NCBI RefSeq assembly: GCF_017815135.1
Contig: NZ_JAGJCF010000006.1
Location: forward strand, 62,001 to 126,000
DNA: 64,000 nucleotides
Origin: Jiella mangrovi
GTDB taxonomy: Bacteria > Pseudomonadota > Alphaproteobacteria > Rhizobiales > Rhizobiaceae
Direction: 5' to 3'
In this document: positions 49,021 through 58,646 of the stretch, piece by piece
How the letters are laid out: the number at the start of each line of letters is the position of its first letter
Position numbering within the stretch: position 1 is the first letter of the stretch
Notes under the pieces: generated by a model
The model's database searches: none
Told to the model about the DNA's origin: nothing
Seen by the model: the letters and a program-made list of their open reading frames with translations, nothing else
Position numbers and translations under genes: made by a program

Positions 49021-49326
49021 GAACATCCTTTCGTTTTTCGTGTCCGCCGGCTCGCGGCGGGTCGACGATCATTCGGGGAAGCTAGGCCATCGCCCATTCG
49101 CTAGGCAAGCCCAATCTTGGCGCAAGGTCGTCCATCCCCGACACAGCCGGGGATTGGACAAACCGATTTCAGCTGGGGATTTCCGGATGTTACGGCTCGC
49201 TTGCCTCGTCGCCACGCGCTTGGGTGGCAGCCAAGGGGAATCGCCTACCGATGACCGCCGGGAGTGGGGATGGTCATGAAGAGATAGCCGCCGTCCCATC
49301 ACACGGTTTCCGGCGGCAGCCTTCTG
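49021..49326. other. Region between peptide importer and cysteine-desulfhydrase-like gene
   Basis: About 306 bases without a gene. It should contain the promoter of the peptide importer operon and the end of the nine-gene block. No clear terminator was seen. Confidence 0.4.
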
Positions 49327-50457
49327 TCACTCCGCCATCAGGTCGCTGCGAAACGTGCCCGTATCGAGAAAGGTCTCGATCATTTCCCGGTAGGGCGCGA
49401 TATCGAGGCCGTTCGCTTTCAGCCATTCCTCATTGTAGTAGGTCGAGGTGTAGCGATCGCCGCTGTCGCAGATCAGCGAGACCAGCGATCCCTGTTCGCC
49501 GGCTTTCATCAGGCAGCTTGCAATCCAGCACAGGCCGAAGAAATTCGTCCCCGTCGAGCCGCCGACGCGGCGGAAGAGGCGGTCGGACAAGACGTGCATG
49601 GCAGCGATCGAGGCCGCGTCGGGAATCTTGATCATGTGATCGATCACCCCCGGCATGAAGGAAGGCTCGACCCGCGGCCGGCCGACGCCCTCGATGCGCG
49701 AGGCACGCGGGCAGGTCGCCTCCCGGTCGCCGCTCTTCCAGGCGTCGTAGAAGGCCGAATGCTCGACGTCGACGACGCAGAGCCGCGTGCTGAAATTGCG
49801 GTAGCGGATATAGCGGCCGAGCGTCGCCGAGGTGCCGCCGGTGCCGGCGCTCATCACCACCCAGGCGGGCTCGGGATGGGCCTCCGCCTTCATCTGATCG
49901 AAGATGCTCTCGGCGACATTGTTGTTGCCGCGCCAGTCGGTTGCCCGTTCTGCGAAGGTGAACTGGTCGAGATAGTGGCCGCCCGCCTCGTCGGCGAGCT
50001 TTGCCGCCACCGCATAGACCTCGCCGGGCAGGTCGACGAAATGGCAGCGTCCGCCGAAGCGCTCGATCGCCTCGATCTTTTGGCGGCTCGTCGTCTTCGG
50101 CATGACGGCGATGAAGGGCAGCTCCAGCAGATGGGCGAAATAGGCCTCGCTGACGGCCGTCGAGCCGGACGAGGCTTCGACGAGCGTGGTGCCCTTCCTG
50201 ATCCAGCCGTTGCAGATGCCATAGAGGAACAGCGAGCGCGCCAGGCGATGCTTGAGGCTGCCGGTCGGATGGGTGGATTCATCCTTGAGATAGATCGAGA
50301 TGCCCTTCAGGCCCCGAAACACCGGATTGACCAAGTGAGTGTCGGCGGAGCGGCGGCCGTCGCCTTCCAGAATGGCGACGGCATGCTTGGCCCAGTCGCG
50401 GTCGACGCATGCGGGCAGCGCCGTCACCGGCGGGCAGCAGGGCATCTCGCTCATCAT
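49327..50457 (-). CDS. Cds1-like PLP-dependent cysteine synthase/desulfhydrase-family protein
   Basis: This is a fold-type II PLP enzyme of 376 aa in the cysteine-synthase superfamily. The lysine K69 in [16 protein letters not shown] binds PLP, and [15 protein letters not shown] and [17 protein letters not shown] give the substrate and phosphate loops. The wording matches the Cds1 type, known as L-cysteine desulfhydrase in mycobacteria. The start overlaps the RidA stop (TGATGATGA), so the two are coupled. Together with DadA and RidA it suggests deamination or elimination on an amino acid with imine release. Confidence 0.88.
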   Translation of the reverse strand: MMSEMPCCPPVTALPACVDRDWAKHAVAILEGDGRRSADTHLVNPVFRGLKGISIYLKDESTHPTGSLKHRLARSLFLYGICNGWIRKGTTLVEASSGSTAVSEAYFAHLLELPFIAVMPKTTSRQKIEAIERFGGRCHFVDLPGEVYAVAAKLADEAGGHYLDQFTFAERATDWRGNNNVAESIFDQMKAEAHPEPAWVVMSAGTGGTSATLGRYIRYRNFSTRLCVVDVEHSAFYDAWKSGDREATCPRASRIEGVGRPRVEPSFMPGVIDHMIKIPDAASIAAMHVLSDRLFRRVGGSTGTNFFGLCWIASCLMKAGEQGSLVSLICDSGDRYTSTYYNEEWLKANGLDIAPYREMIETFLDTGTFRSDLMAE

Positions 50458-50843
50458 CAGGCGCCCGCCGCGATCGCGATCACCGCCTCGATCTCGACCT
50501 TCGCACCCTTGGGCAGGGCCGCCACCTGATAGCAGGCACGGGCCGGATAAGGGTCGCTGAAGGCTTCGCCATAGACCGCGTTGACCGCGGCAAAGCTCGC
50601 AAGATCGGTCAGAAGCACGGTGGTCTTCAAGGTCTTCGTCAGATCCGTGCCGGCCGCCTCTGCAATCGCGGCGAGGTTCGCCAGACATTGGCGGGCCTGC
50701 TCGACGGCGTCGTCGGAATTGAACTCCCCGGTCGCCGGATCGATCGGCAGCTGGCCGGAGACGAACAGCAGATCGCCCTGGCAGATCGCCTGCGAATAGG
50801 GCCCGATCGCGGCCGGGGCCTTCTCGGTGGAAATCGCTTGCAT
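50457..50843 (-). CDS. RidA-family enamine/imine deaminase
   Basis: This is a 128-aa RidA/YjgF protein that hydrolyses reactive enamines or imines. It has GPYSQAI near the N-terminus, [12 protein letters not shown], and the conserved arginine R102 in [13 protein letters not shown] with E119 after VEI. It lies between the DadA and Cds1-like genes, whose reactions both release imines, so a local detoxifying or catalytic role is likely. Confidence 0.93.
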   Translation of the reverse strand: MQAISTEKAPAAIGPYSQAICQGDLLFVSGQLPIDPATGEFNSDDAVEQARQCLANLAAIAEAAGTDLTKTLKTTVLLTDLASFAAVNAVYGEAFSDPYPARACYQVAALPKGAKVEIEAVIAIAAGA

Positions 50844-50884
50844 GGCAGAATGTCCTTTCGTTCTATGAGCTCACGCGCGGCGCG

Positions 50885-52111
50885 CTAGGGTTGGATATCG
50901 GGCCTGCGCCCGCAGATGATGTCGGCCAGAATGCGCGAGGTTCCGCAGGACTGGGTCCAGCCATTGGAGCCGTGGCCGGCATTGAGGAAGAGATTGTCGA
51001 GCCGGGTCTTGCCGACCCGCGCCGGCCCCGCCGGCGTCATCGGCCGGAAACCGCACCAGAACTGCGCCTCGTCGTAATCGACGGCCTCGGGAAAAAGCAT
51101 CCTCACCCGATCCGTCAGTCCACGGCGCGCGGCCTCCGGCAGGCTGCGATCATAGCCGGCGATCTCGGCGACGCCTGCGGCCCGCAGCCGGTCGCCGAGC
51201 CGCGTTATCATGACCTTGGAATGTTCGTCCATGACCGAGGAGAGCGGCGCGGCCTCGGCCGAAACGATCGGGGCGGTGATCGAATAACCCTTCACGGGAT
51301 AGACCGGCAGGCGGAGACCCACCTTGCGGCAAAGCATCGGCGCATAGGCTCCGGCGGCGATGACATAGGCATCGGCGGTCATCTCGCCCGACGCCGTCTG
51401 CAGGCCGGTGACGCGGTTGCCGTCTCTCTTGAAATCAGAGGCGTCGCAGGAGAAGACGAAACGGCACCCCCGCTCTTCCAGGCGCCGTGTCAGGGCCAGG
51501 GTGAACTTGTGGCTGTCGCCGGTTCCGTCCTGCGGCAGATGCAGGCCTGCCGTGAAAGCGAGCCCGGAGCGGGCGAGCGCAGGTTCGAGCGTTGCGATCT
51601 CCTGCGGCTCCACCAGCCGATGCGCGATGCCGAGGCCATCGAGCACTTCCGCCGCGCGGCGGCCGCCCTCGGCCTCCTCCTCGGTCTGGAAGACCTGCAG
51701 GACGCCATCGGTGGCGAAATCGAAGTCGAGGGCGAGTTCGTGAACGAGCTCGTTCAGACAATGGCGCGAATAATGGGCGACGCGCTGCATGCGGCGCTTG
51801 TTGTCGGCGAAACGCTCGGCGCGGCAATTCAAGAGAAACTGAAAGAGCCAGCGCCATTGCGCCAGATCGGCCTTTGGCCGGATCTTCAGCGGTGGAAATT
51901 CGTCGAACAGCCATTTCGCCGCCTTGAACGGCATGCCCGGCGCCGCCCAGGGGCCGGCAAAGCTCGGACATATGCCGCCCGCATTGCCGAAGCTTGCTTC
52001 CTGCGCCGGCCCGGCATGGCGCTCGATCACGGTCACTTCGTGTCCATGGGCGGTGAGGTACCAGGCGGTGGTGATACCCACGACGCCGGCACCGATGACG
52101 ATCACTCTCAT
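50885..52111 (-). CDS. D-amino-acid dehydrogenase (DadA-family FAD oxidoreductase)
   Basis: This is a 408-aa flavoprotein with an N-terminal FAD loop GAGVVGITTAWYL (8-20), NAGGICPS, and the C-terminal GFRPMTPAGPARVG and NAGHGSNGWTQSCGT segments of DadA. It oxidises D-amino acids or cyclic imino acids to imino or oxo acids with electrons going to the respiratory chain. Related enzymes include D-hydroxyproline dehydrogenases. It is followed by RidA, which would hydrolyse the imine. Confidence 0.9.
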   Translation of the reverse strand: MRVIVIGAGVVGITTAWYLTAHGHEVTVIERHAGPAQEASFGNAGGICPSFAGPWAAPGMPFKAAKWLFDEFPPLKIRPKADLAQWRWLFQFLLNCRAERFADNKRRMQRVAHYSRHCLNELVHELALDFDFATDGVLQVFQTEEEAEGGRRAAEVLDGLGIAHRLVEPQEIATLEPALARSGLAFTAGLHLPQDGTGDSHKFTLALTRRLEERGCRFVFSCDASDFKRDGNRVTGLQTASGEMTADAYVIAAGAYAPMLCRKVGLRLPVYPVKGYSITAPIVSAEAAPLSSVMDEHSKVMITRLGDRLRAAGVAEIAGYDRSLPEAARRGLTDRVRMLFPEAVDYDEAQFWCGFRPMTPAGPARVGKTRLDNLFLNAGHGSNGWTQSCGTSRILADIICGRRPDIQP

Positions 52112-52147
52112 GGTCTTGTCGATGTCCGCTTCGTCTGCCGTCTCTGT

Positions 52148-52927
52148 TCAATAGGTGCCGGGATAGCCGCCGCCGTCGATCAGCAGATTCTGTCCGGTGA
52201 CGAAACCGGCCTTGTCGCTGCACAGGAAGGCGAAATAGGCGCCGACTTCCTCCGTGCGGCCGTAGCGCCCGGCCGGATTGGCGCTGGCGCGCCGCTGCCA
52301 GATCTCCTCGAATGTCGGCCCGCCTTCCTCCAGCATGCCGGCGATGTGCTCGCGCTGCGCATCGCTGTCGATGATGCCGGGCAGGATGTTGTTGATGGTG
52401 ACGTTCCGGGCCACGGTCTGCCGCGACAGGCCGGCGGTAAAGCCGACGAGGCCGGAGCGCGCGCCGTTGGACAGGCCGAGTTCGAGCTGGGCGATCTTCA
52501 CGCTGCGCGAGACGATGTTGACGATCCGGCCGAAGCGGCGCTCCATCATCCCGTCCACCACGGATTTCATCATCTCGATCGGGGCGAGCATCATCAGGTC
52601 GATGGCGCCGATCCAGTCCTCACGCGTCCACTGCCGAAAATCGCTGGGCGGATAACCGCCTGCATTGTTGAGAAGGATGTCGGGGTCGGGACAGGCTGCG
52701 AGCACCCGGGCACGGCCTTCCTGCGCGGTGATGTCGGCCGCAACGATCGTGACCGAAGCGCCGGTCGTCTCGCGGATTTCGCCCGCGGTCCGTTCTAGGG
52801 TCTCCCCGTTGCGCGCGGCGATGGTCAGTTCGACGCCCTCTTGCGCCAGGGCCATGGCGCAGGCCTTGCCCATGCCCTTGCTGGCGCCCGTCAGAAGCGC
52901 CTTGCGGCCCCTGATTCCCAGATCCAT
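52148..52927 (-). CDS. Atypical SDR-family oxidoreductase lacking YxxxK
   Basis: This is an SDR-fold protein of 259 aa with TGASKGMG (13-20) and LLNNAGG (85-91). The catalytic Tyr and Lys are replaced by Ser and Arg in LSNGAR (152-157), just as in the SDR at 961-1731. The C-terminal QNLLIDGGGYPGTY is typical of FabG-like proteins. It lies between a DapA-family gene and dadA. Its reaction is unknown. Confidence 0.85.
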   Translation of the reverse strand: MDLGIRGRKALLTGASKGMGKACAMALAQEGVELTIAARNGETLERTAGEIRETTGASVTIVAADITAQEGRARVLAACPDPDILLNNAGGYPPSDFRQWTREDWIGAIDLMMLAPIEMMKSVVDGMMERRFGRIVNIVSRSVKIAQLELGLSNGARSGLVGFTAGLSRQTVARNVTINNILPGIIDSDAQREHIAGMLEEGGPTFEEIWQRRASANPAGRYGRTEEVGAYFAFLCSDKAGFVTGQNLLIDGGGYPGTY

Positions 52928-53252
52928 TTCAGTCTCCCTGATCGGTGAGGCTCGACCAGGGCTCGATCCTCATAAGGACACTCGGGGCGGCGCAGGCCTT
53001 TGCGAGGGAGGAGGTCTGCCGGTCGGCGGTCGGTATGTTCTGGTCGCCGTCGAGCTCCAGGGGACCGACGGCGGTTTCGCGGGGCGCAAAAAAGCCGCCT
53101 GTCGGCATCACGCTGACGCCTTCGGGAACGGTCTTTCCAACGGGGGCGACGCCACGGCAATGGGACGCGTCTGTTCAAGACGACCGTCATCGACGGTCGC
53201 CTCAAACGCGCCCCGGTCGCAAAGGCTGCTCTTGCGCCGGATGGTCAAGGGC

Positions 53253-54191
53253 TTATTCGGCCGCTACAGCCAGATTGGCCTTGAAGCCGTAGCGTTCGGC
53301 CAGCCCCAGTTTGTCGACGGCATCGAGACCGGCCTTGAGCCTCACACCATCGATCGGCTTCAGCGGCTTGCGCAGCGGGCCGGATGGCAGGCCGATGACG
53401 CGCATCATCGTCTTGATGGCGACCGGATTGATCGCCGAATAGGCAAAGTGCAGCATCGGCAGGTTGGTGCGCCAGGCTTCGCGGCAGGCAAAGGCGTCCT
53501 CGCCGGTCTTCCATTCCTTGGAGATGACGGCCATTTCCCGCGGGATGATGTTGCCCGTCATGTTGGCCGTGCCGTGGCCGCCGAGCGCCATGGTCGGGAT
53601 CACGAGGCCGAGATTGGGCGAGCAGCAGCACATGATCGACATGTCGGGCTCGGCGGCGCAGACCTGGGCCACCTGACCGACGCGGGTGGTGGATTCCTTC
53701 AGCACCACCATGTTCGGATGCTTGGCGAGCTTCAGAAGATCGGTCCAGTGCAGATCGGTCTTCACCCGCGGCGGGTTGTTGTAGAAGCCCATGGCGAGAT
53801 CCGTGCTGTCGAGCACTTCCATCGCATAGTCGGTAATGGCGTCGTTGTCGGCGCAGATATAGGCCGGAGCTGCGAGGATCGCCCCGTCCGCGCCCTCGGC
53901 CTTGGCGTAGCGGGCATAGTCGATCGTGGTGGCAGTGTTGTTGCCGGTGATGCCGTAATACATCAGCATCTTGCCCGGCTTCATCTTGACGGTCTCGGAG
54001 ATGATCTTCTTGCGCTCCTCGACCGAGAGCATCGAGACCTCGCCCGTCGAGCCCATGATGAGGACGGCTTGCGTGCCGTTTTCGCTGTGCCAGTCGAGCA
54101 GGGTGCGGAACCCTTCGTAATCGATCGAGCCATCGTTGTTCATCGGCGTGACGAGGGCGACAAAGGAGCCTTTCGGCTTGATGTGGGCCAT
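53253..54191 (-). CDS. DapA-family aldolase/dehydratase/deaminase
   Basis: This is a 312-aa class I aldolase-type TIM barrel. GSTGE (47-51), the catalytic-type tyrosine Y137 in GFYNNPP and the Schiff-base lysine K165 in VVLKEST are all present. The superfamily includes DHDPS, N-acetylneuraminate lyase, KDG dehydratases and the pyrroline-4-hydroxy-2-carboxylate deaminase of hydroxyproline breakdown. Beside a D-amino-acid dehydrogenase, the last is a reasonable model, though the epimerase and semialdehyde dehydrogenase of that pathway are missing here. Confidence 0.88.
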   Translation of the reverse strand: MAHIKPKGSFVALVTPMNNDGSIDYEGFRTLLDWHSENGTQAVLIMGSTGEVSMLSVEERKKIISETVKMKPGKMLMYYGITGNNTATTIDYARYAKAEGADGAILAAPAYICADNDAITDYAMEVLDSTDLAMGFYNNPPRVKTDLHWTDLLKLAKHPNMVVLKESTTRVGQVAQVCAAEPDMSIMCCCSPNLGLVIPTMALGGHGTANMTGNIIPREMAVISKEWKTGEDAFACREAWRTNLPMLHFAYSAINPVAIKTMMRVIGLPSGPLRKPLKPIDGVRLKAGLDAVDKLGLAERYGFKANLAVAAE

Positions 54192-54210
54192 TCTTGTATC
54201 CTCCTGAGAC

Positions 54211-55500
54211 TTAGAAATATTGCGGCACGAGCAGCTTCGGCAGGCCGAGAACGATGTCCGGCACCCAAAGCGACAGGCAGGCGATGAAGACGGTCAGCAA
54301 GCAGATCGGAAGCGCTGCGAGCATGGCGCGGCCGATGCGGACCTCGCCGATCTGCGCTGCGATCAAGAGACAGATGCCATAGGGCGGCGTGATGAGACCG
54401 ACCGAAAGGATGATAGTGGTGAGAACGCCGAGATGGACCGGGTTGACGCCCGCGGTCGTGCCCAGGGCCTGGATGATCGGCAGGAAGATCAGCGTCGCCG
54501 AGATCGGGTTCAGCACCGTGCCCATCAAAAGCAGGAAGCCGACCAGAAGCAGCATGATGCAATAGGGGTTGGCGGTGACGCTGGTGATGAAGTCGACCAC
54601 CAGCTGGGCGGCGCCGAGATAGGCGATCAGCCAGCCGAAGATGCCGGCGCCGGCCACCGTGAACATCGGGACGGCGAAGTCGATGACCGCATCCGTCAGA
54701 AGCTTGGGCATGGCGCGGAACGGAATGTCGCGATAGACGACCAGCGACAGGAAGAGGGCCCAGCCAACCGCGATGATCGACCCTTCCGTCGGGGTGAAGA
54801 CGCCGCCGACGATGCCGCCCAGCACGAGGACCGGGATCAGAAGCGGAGCCGCTCCCCGCTTCAATACGCCCCCAAAGGCGCGAACGCCTGGGAAGGGATT
54901 GGCGGGATAGCCGCGGCGCACGGCGAGGATATAGGTGTAGATCATCATCGCGATGCCGATGAGGATGCCGGGAACCACGCCGCCGAGGAACAGCGCACCG
55001 ATCGAGACATTGCCGAAGGCGCCGTAGACGATCAGCACGATCGAAGGCGGGATGATGACACCGAGCGTCGACGAGGCGGCGGTCAGCGCTGCGGCGAAGG
55101 CGGCATCGTAACCCGCCTTCTTCATCGCCGGGATCAGGATCGAGCCGACGCTCGCCGTATCGGCGGCAGCCGAACCGGAAAGGCTCGCAAACACCATCGA
55201 GACGAAGACGTTCACATGGCCGAGGCCGCCGCGCACGTGGCCGACGCTGGCATCGGCCACCCGCAGCAACCGATCCGTGATCGAGCCGGCATTGAGGATG
55301 CGGCCGAGCAGCATGAAGAAGGGAACGGCGAGAAGCGTGAAGCTGTCGATGCCGGAATACATCTGGTTGACGGCCGACGTCAGCGGCAGCCCCTGGGTCG
55401 ACATGACGATGAGGGACGATGCGATCAGCGCGAAGCCGATGTTGATGCGCAGGATGATCAGCCCGAAAAAGCTGACGATCAGAAGGACAAGCGGATTCAT
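54211..55500 (-). CDS. TRAP transporter large permease (DctM family)
   Basis: This is a 429-aa polytopic membrane protein with the DctM signatures RGGLGHVNVFVSMVFASLSG, the ADTASVGSILIPAMKKAGY block, TPTEGSIIAVGWALFLS and LITPPYGICLL. It overlaps the DctQ gene by 4 bases. Confidence 0.93.
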   Translation of the reverse strand: MNPLVLLIVSFFGLIILRINIGFALIASSLIVMSTQGLPLTSAVNQMYSGIDSFTLLAVPFFMLLGRILNAGSITDRLLRVADASVGHVRGGLGHVNVFVSMVFASLSGSAAADTASVGSILIPAMKKAGYDAAFAAALTAASSTLGVIIPPSIVLIVYGAFGNVSIGALFLGGVVPGILIGIAMMIYTYILAVRRGYPANPFPGVRAFGGVLKRGAAPLLIPVLVLGGIVGGVFTPTEGSIIAVGWALFLSLVVYRDIPFRAMPKLLTDAVIDFAVPMFTVAGAGIFGWLIAYLGAAQLVVDFITSVTANPYCIMLLLVGFLLLMGTVLNPISATLIFLPIIQALGTTAGVNPVHLGVLTTIILSVGLITPPYGICLLIAAQIGEVRIGRAMLAALPICLLTVFIACLSLWVPDIVLGLPKLLVPQYF

Positions 55501-55970
55501 TTTCCGGCCATTCCCTTGAGCATCTCGACGAGCGCCTCGATCGAAAACAGCGCCATCAGGACGCCGGAGACCGGGATGGAGGCGAAGATCCAGCCGCGGG
55601 AGATACCGAGCGACTGGATGGTGCCCGACATGCGCAATTGCGCCAGGACGGTGCCGTTGACCGTGAGGAGATAGATGACGCCGGCAGCCACGAGGAAACC
55701 GACGAGGGCGAGCGGCGCGTCGAGCCTGGTCCAGCTCGGTGGCAGCATGTCGACATTGTAGTGGGCGTTTCGCCGAAGCGCGATCGCGGCGCCGACGAAG
55801 ATCAGCCAGGAGAACAGGAGCTGGGCGAGATCAGGCGTCCAGATGAGCGGGATCTTCAGGATCGTTCTGGCAAGAACCTGCAGTCCGACGGTCAGGATCA
55901 ATGCGGTGAAGCCCAGCCACAGACCAAACTCCACCACCTTTGCGACCATCGCGTTGAAACGGCGCAACAT
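55497..55970 (-). CDS. TRAP transporter small permease (DctQ family)
   Basis: This is a 157-aa membrane protein with four helices (about 12-33, 45-62, 82-103, 122-145), the usual bridging subunit. It lies 38 bases behind the receptor gene. Confidence 0.9.
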   Translation of the reverse strand: MLRRFNAMVAKVVEFGLWLGFTALILTVGLQVLARTILKIPLIWTPDLAQLLFSWLIFVGAAIALRRNAHYNVDMLPPSWTRLDAPLALVGFLVAAGVIYLLTVNGTVLAQLRMSGTIQSLGISRGWIFASIPVSGVLMALFSIEALVEMLKGMAGK

Positions 55971-56008
55971 GGGACAAAACCCTTCCCGAACGGGGATATG
56001 AACGGCGC

Positions 56009-56995
56009 TTACTTCGCCGTCAGCAGTTCATATTCCTGGGAGAGACCGACCTTCTTGGCGAGCTGTGCCTGGATCGGCTCCAGCTTGGCCCGGAACGCGG
56101 CGGTGTCGGGATGGGTCACCTTGACGCCATGGTCGGCCTGCAGCGACTTGACCAGTTCGGAGTCGTACTGGATCGCCTTTTGAACGCCGAGCGTGTTGGC
56201 TTCGATCGCGGTCTGCTGCACGAGTTTCTGCAGGTCTTCCGGCAACTTGTTCCAGGTGACGTCGGAGATCGAGATGTGGTTGATCTGCAGCGTGTGCTGG
56301 GTCAGGGCCAGGTAGGGAGCGACTTCGTAGAGCTTGGCACCGGAATAGCCGGGAAGCGAGCTCTCCATGGCGGAGACGACGCCCGTCTGCAAAGCGGCAT
56401 AGAGCTCGCCCCATGCGATCGTGACCGGCAGCATGCCGAGCGCGCTCCAGGTCTCGGAGTCCATCGGCGAGGGCGGCGTGCGCATGCGCATGCCCTTGAG
56501 GTCTGCGAGCGTGTTGACCGGCTTGTCGGTGGTGGCGAGGTTGCGCGTCCCGGAGGCGCCGAGCGCCAGCAGGCGCATGCCAAGCCCGCGGTCTTCGTAG
56601 ATCTTCTCGAAATGCTCCTGCACCTTGGTGCCGGGGCCGATCTTGTCTAGAATGCCGTCCATGCCGGAGAAGAGGTACGGCATGGTGAAGATGCCGTATT
56701 CGGGGACCTGCTCGGCGGCATTGCTGGTGGTGCTGATCATCATGTCGATCGTCCCGAACGCCAGCTCGCTGATCACCGCTGGGTCCTGTCCGAGTTGCCC
56801 GGAATCGAAGATCTGCACGGCAATGCGGCCGTCGCTCTTCTCCTCGAGCGTCTTCTTCATGTACGCCGCCATGTCGTTATAGGGATGCGGCGACTTGACC
56901 AGCGTGTGAAGACGCAGATTGAACTCGGCTGCAGAGACGGTGGTAGCGCTGATCGCCAAGGCTATCGCCGTGGCGAGGACATGTCTGAATTTCAT
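56009..56995 (-). CDS. TRAP transporter substrate-binding protein (DctP family)
   Basis: This is a 328-aa periplasmic receptor with a Sec signal (MKFRHVLATAIALAISATTVSA). The DctP core shows GSTRNLATT-type and MRMRTPPSPMDSETWSALG segments with the carboxylate-binding arginine. ATG 56995 is chosen since the longer frame to 57073 has no signal-peptide form. It is the first transporter gene behind the LysR regulator. Confidence 0.9.
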   Translation of the reverse strand: MKFRHVLATAIALAISATTVSAAEFNLRLHTLVKSPHPYNDMAAYMKKTLEEKSDGRIAVQIFDSGQLGQDPAVISELAFGTIDMMISTTSNAAEQVPEYGIFTMPYLFSGMDGILDKIGPGTKVQEHFEKIYEDRGLGMRLLALGASGTRNLATTDKPVNTLADLKGMRMRTPPSPMDSETWSALGMLPVTIAWGELYAALQTGVVSAMESSLPGYSGAKLYEVAPYLALTQHTLQINHISISDVTWNKLPEDLQKLVQQTAIEANTLGVQKAIQYDSELVKSLQADHGVKVTHPDTAAFRAKLEPIQAQLAKKVGLSQEYELLTAK

Positions 56996-57087
56996 GAGGC
57001 AGATCCGTTGTGTCTTCGCTTGGGAGAGGTTCTGTGCCCGTCCACATAAAATCAAATATAATTTCGGTTTCATCTCATACAGAAAAC

Positions 57088-57993
57088 TTATGGTTCCAGC
57101 AGCTGTATACCGGGCATTCGGGACAAGGTTTGCGCCAATGCGTCACAGAACGATCTTGCCGCGCGCGACAGCGGAATGTCGGACGGCTTGATCAGGTGAA
57201 AATCGAATGGAATTAATGATTCGAACGGCAGTGCGGCCAATCGCTCGCCGAAGACTTCCGGCGTGAACGGATCGACGATCGCAGCCCCGATGCCGACCGC
57301 AGCCATTGCGCATGCAGAATAGGACGGCTGACTTTCGACGGCGATATGCGGCGTGACGCTGGCGAGCGCGAAAGCCTGGGTCACGTAATTGGCCGTCACC
57401 GTATGGTGGGCAAGCGCCACCATCGGATGCTCGGCGAGATCGCGCAGCGTGATCTTCTCGGCCCTGGCAAGCGGATGATCTGGAGAAACCACGCAGACAC
57501 AATAGCTGCGATAGGACGCGACGATATCGACTTCGTCGCGCTCGACATGCGTCTGCGCGACGCCGAAATCGAGCTGGCGCGAGGTCATCATGTCGACGAT
57601 CCGCGCGGACGTATGAACGTTGTGGGTCACCCGGATGCCGGCATGATCGCCGAGAAAACGCTTCAGCGTCTGCGGGATGATGTCGAAGCTGACCATCGGC
57701 ATGCTGGCGATGTGCAAGGTGGCCTGGCGCAGGTCCTTGATCCCGCGCGCCGCCTGTTCCAGACGCTCGAAGCCATAATACATCCGTTCCACTTCCTGGA
57801 TGAACTGGATGGCCTCGGCCGTGGGCTGCACCTTGCCACCCTGGCGCAGGAAAAGACGAAAACCGACGGCCTGCTCCAGATCGGCGATCAGGCGACTGAC
57901 CGCCGGCTGCGACACGTTCAAGACCTGGGCCGCGGAGGTTATCGATCCGTGCCGCATGACGAGCCTGAAGGCCGTGATCTGTTTCTGGTTCAT
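57088..57993 (-). CDS. LysR-family regulator of the TRAP/DapA/DadA block
   Basis: This is a 301-aa LysR protein: HTH at about 1-60 (ITSAAQVLNVSQPAVSRLIADLEQAVGFRLF) and an effector domain (90-290). The HTH wording resembles OccR/NocR-type regulators of opine and amino-acid genes. It is encoded 92 bases upstream of the TRAP receptor in the same direction, so it is either the first gene of the block or separately promoted. The divergent region to the right is long (57994-58646). Confidence 0.9.
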   Translation of the reverse strand: MNQKQITAFRLVMRHGSITSAAQVLNVSQPAVSRLIADLEQAVGFRLFLRQGGKVQPTAEAIQFIQEVERMYYGFERLEQAARGIKDLRQATLHIASMPMVSFDIIPQTLKRFLGDHAGIRVTHNVHTSARIVDMMTSRQLDFGVAQTHVERDEVDIVASYRSYCVCVVSPDHPLARAEKITLRDLAEHPMVALAHHTVTANYVTQAFALASVTPHIAVESQPSYSACAMAAVGIGAAIVDPFTPEVFGERLAALPFESLIPFDFHLIKPSDIPLSRAARSFCDALAQTLSRMPGIQLLEP

Positions 57994-58646
57994 GGATCTG
58001 CCTTTCCCGCAAGGCGCGGTGACGTCCGTCAAGCTGGTATCATTGCCGAGGCTGCCTGAGGTGATCGACAGGCGGCACGCATCGTCATGATGGTGAGGAT
58101 GGGATCGACTGACCTGGACCCTAGGCCATTTGGTCCGGCGTGGTAACCACACCGGCTTTGCTACGGTCGGCGGTTTGTCGTGCGGATCGGCGCGGGGCCC
58201 CGCGCCGATCGCCAAGGGCGGGCCAGCTCTCTCGCCCCGGCCTCAATTCCGGGCAGGAGACGGCGCATATTCGGGCTTGCGACTGGTCTGACGGCCGACC
58301 GGAGCACCGCCATGAGGACGCCCGGGAAGTTCGAGCGCGACCGCGCCTGTCGCCGCCTCGTCGATCTCGTTTTCGGCGGCTCCCACGATGACGGGGCGCC
58401 GCTGTCCGAACGCAAGCGCGCCGAGCCACTCGGCTTCGGGCATCAGCCAACCCGGCAGAGCGCCCCATCCCAAATGGCGCTGCCGTTTTCTCGCGTCAGT
58501 TCGTGACGTATTCCGAAAAGTGATCAGTCAGGGAACGGTTTTTTCGTTTTTTTTCCGCGACGAGCTATGCGCACGATATTGCCGAAGCTGGACGCAACGT
58601 GGATGCGCAACGGCCAGCGAACTCTGCAATTCATTTGGAAATCGCC
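57994..58646. other. Long divergent region between LysR and RraA-like genes
   Basis: There are 653 bases with no gene I can support. It contains a perfect 26-base palindrome at 58185-58210 and an imperfect GGACC...GGTCC pair near 58117-58137. Promoters for both flanking operons are expected here. Confidence 0.5.
58185..58210. repeat. Perfect 26-base palindrome
   Basis: GATCGGCGCGGGG is directly followed by its exact complement CCCCGCGCCGATC with no spacer. Such a structure can act as a terminator-like cruciform or protein-binding site. It lies between divergent genes, so transcription termination is not an obvious role. Confidence 0.7.

Noticed and set aside
49327-54191. Assignment of the nine-gene block to hydroxyproline catabolism
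   Set aside because: The DadA and DapA types fit, but the epimerase and the oxoglutarate semialdehyde dehydrogenase are absent and RidA, SDR and Cds1-like genes are unexplained.
54220-55674. Plus-strand frame of 484 codons opposite the TRAP permeases
   Set aside because: The D/E/R/Q-rich sequence is the antisense of hydrophobic helices.
58180-58506. Plus-strand frame of 108 codons in the divergent region
   Set aside because: It includes the 26-base palindrome, has no plausible ribosome site and no family resemblance.
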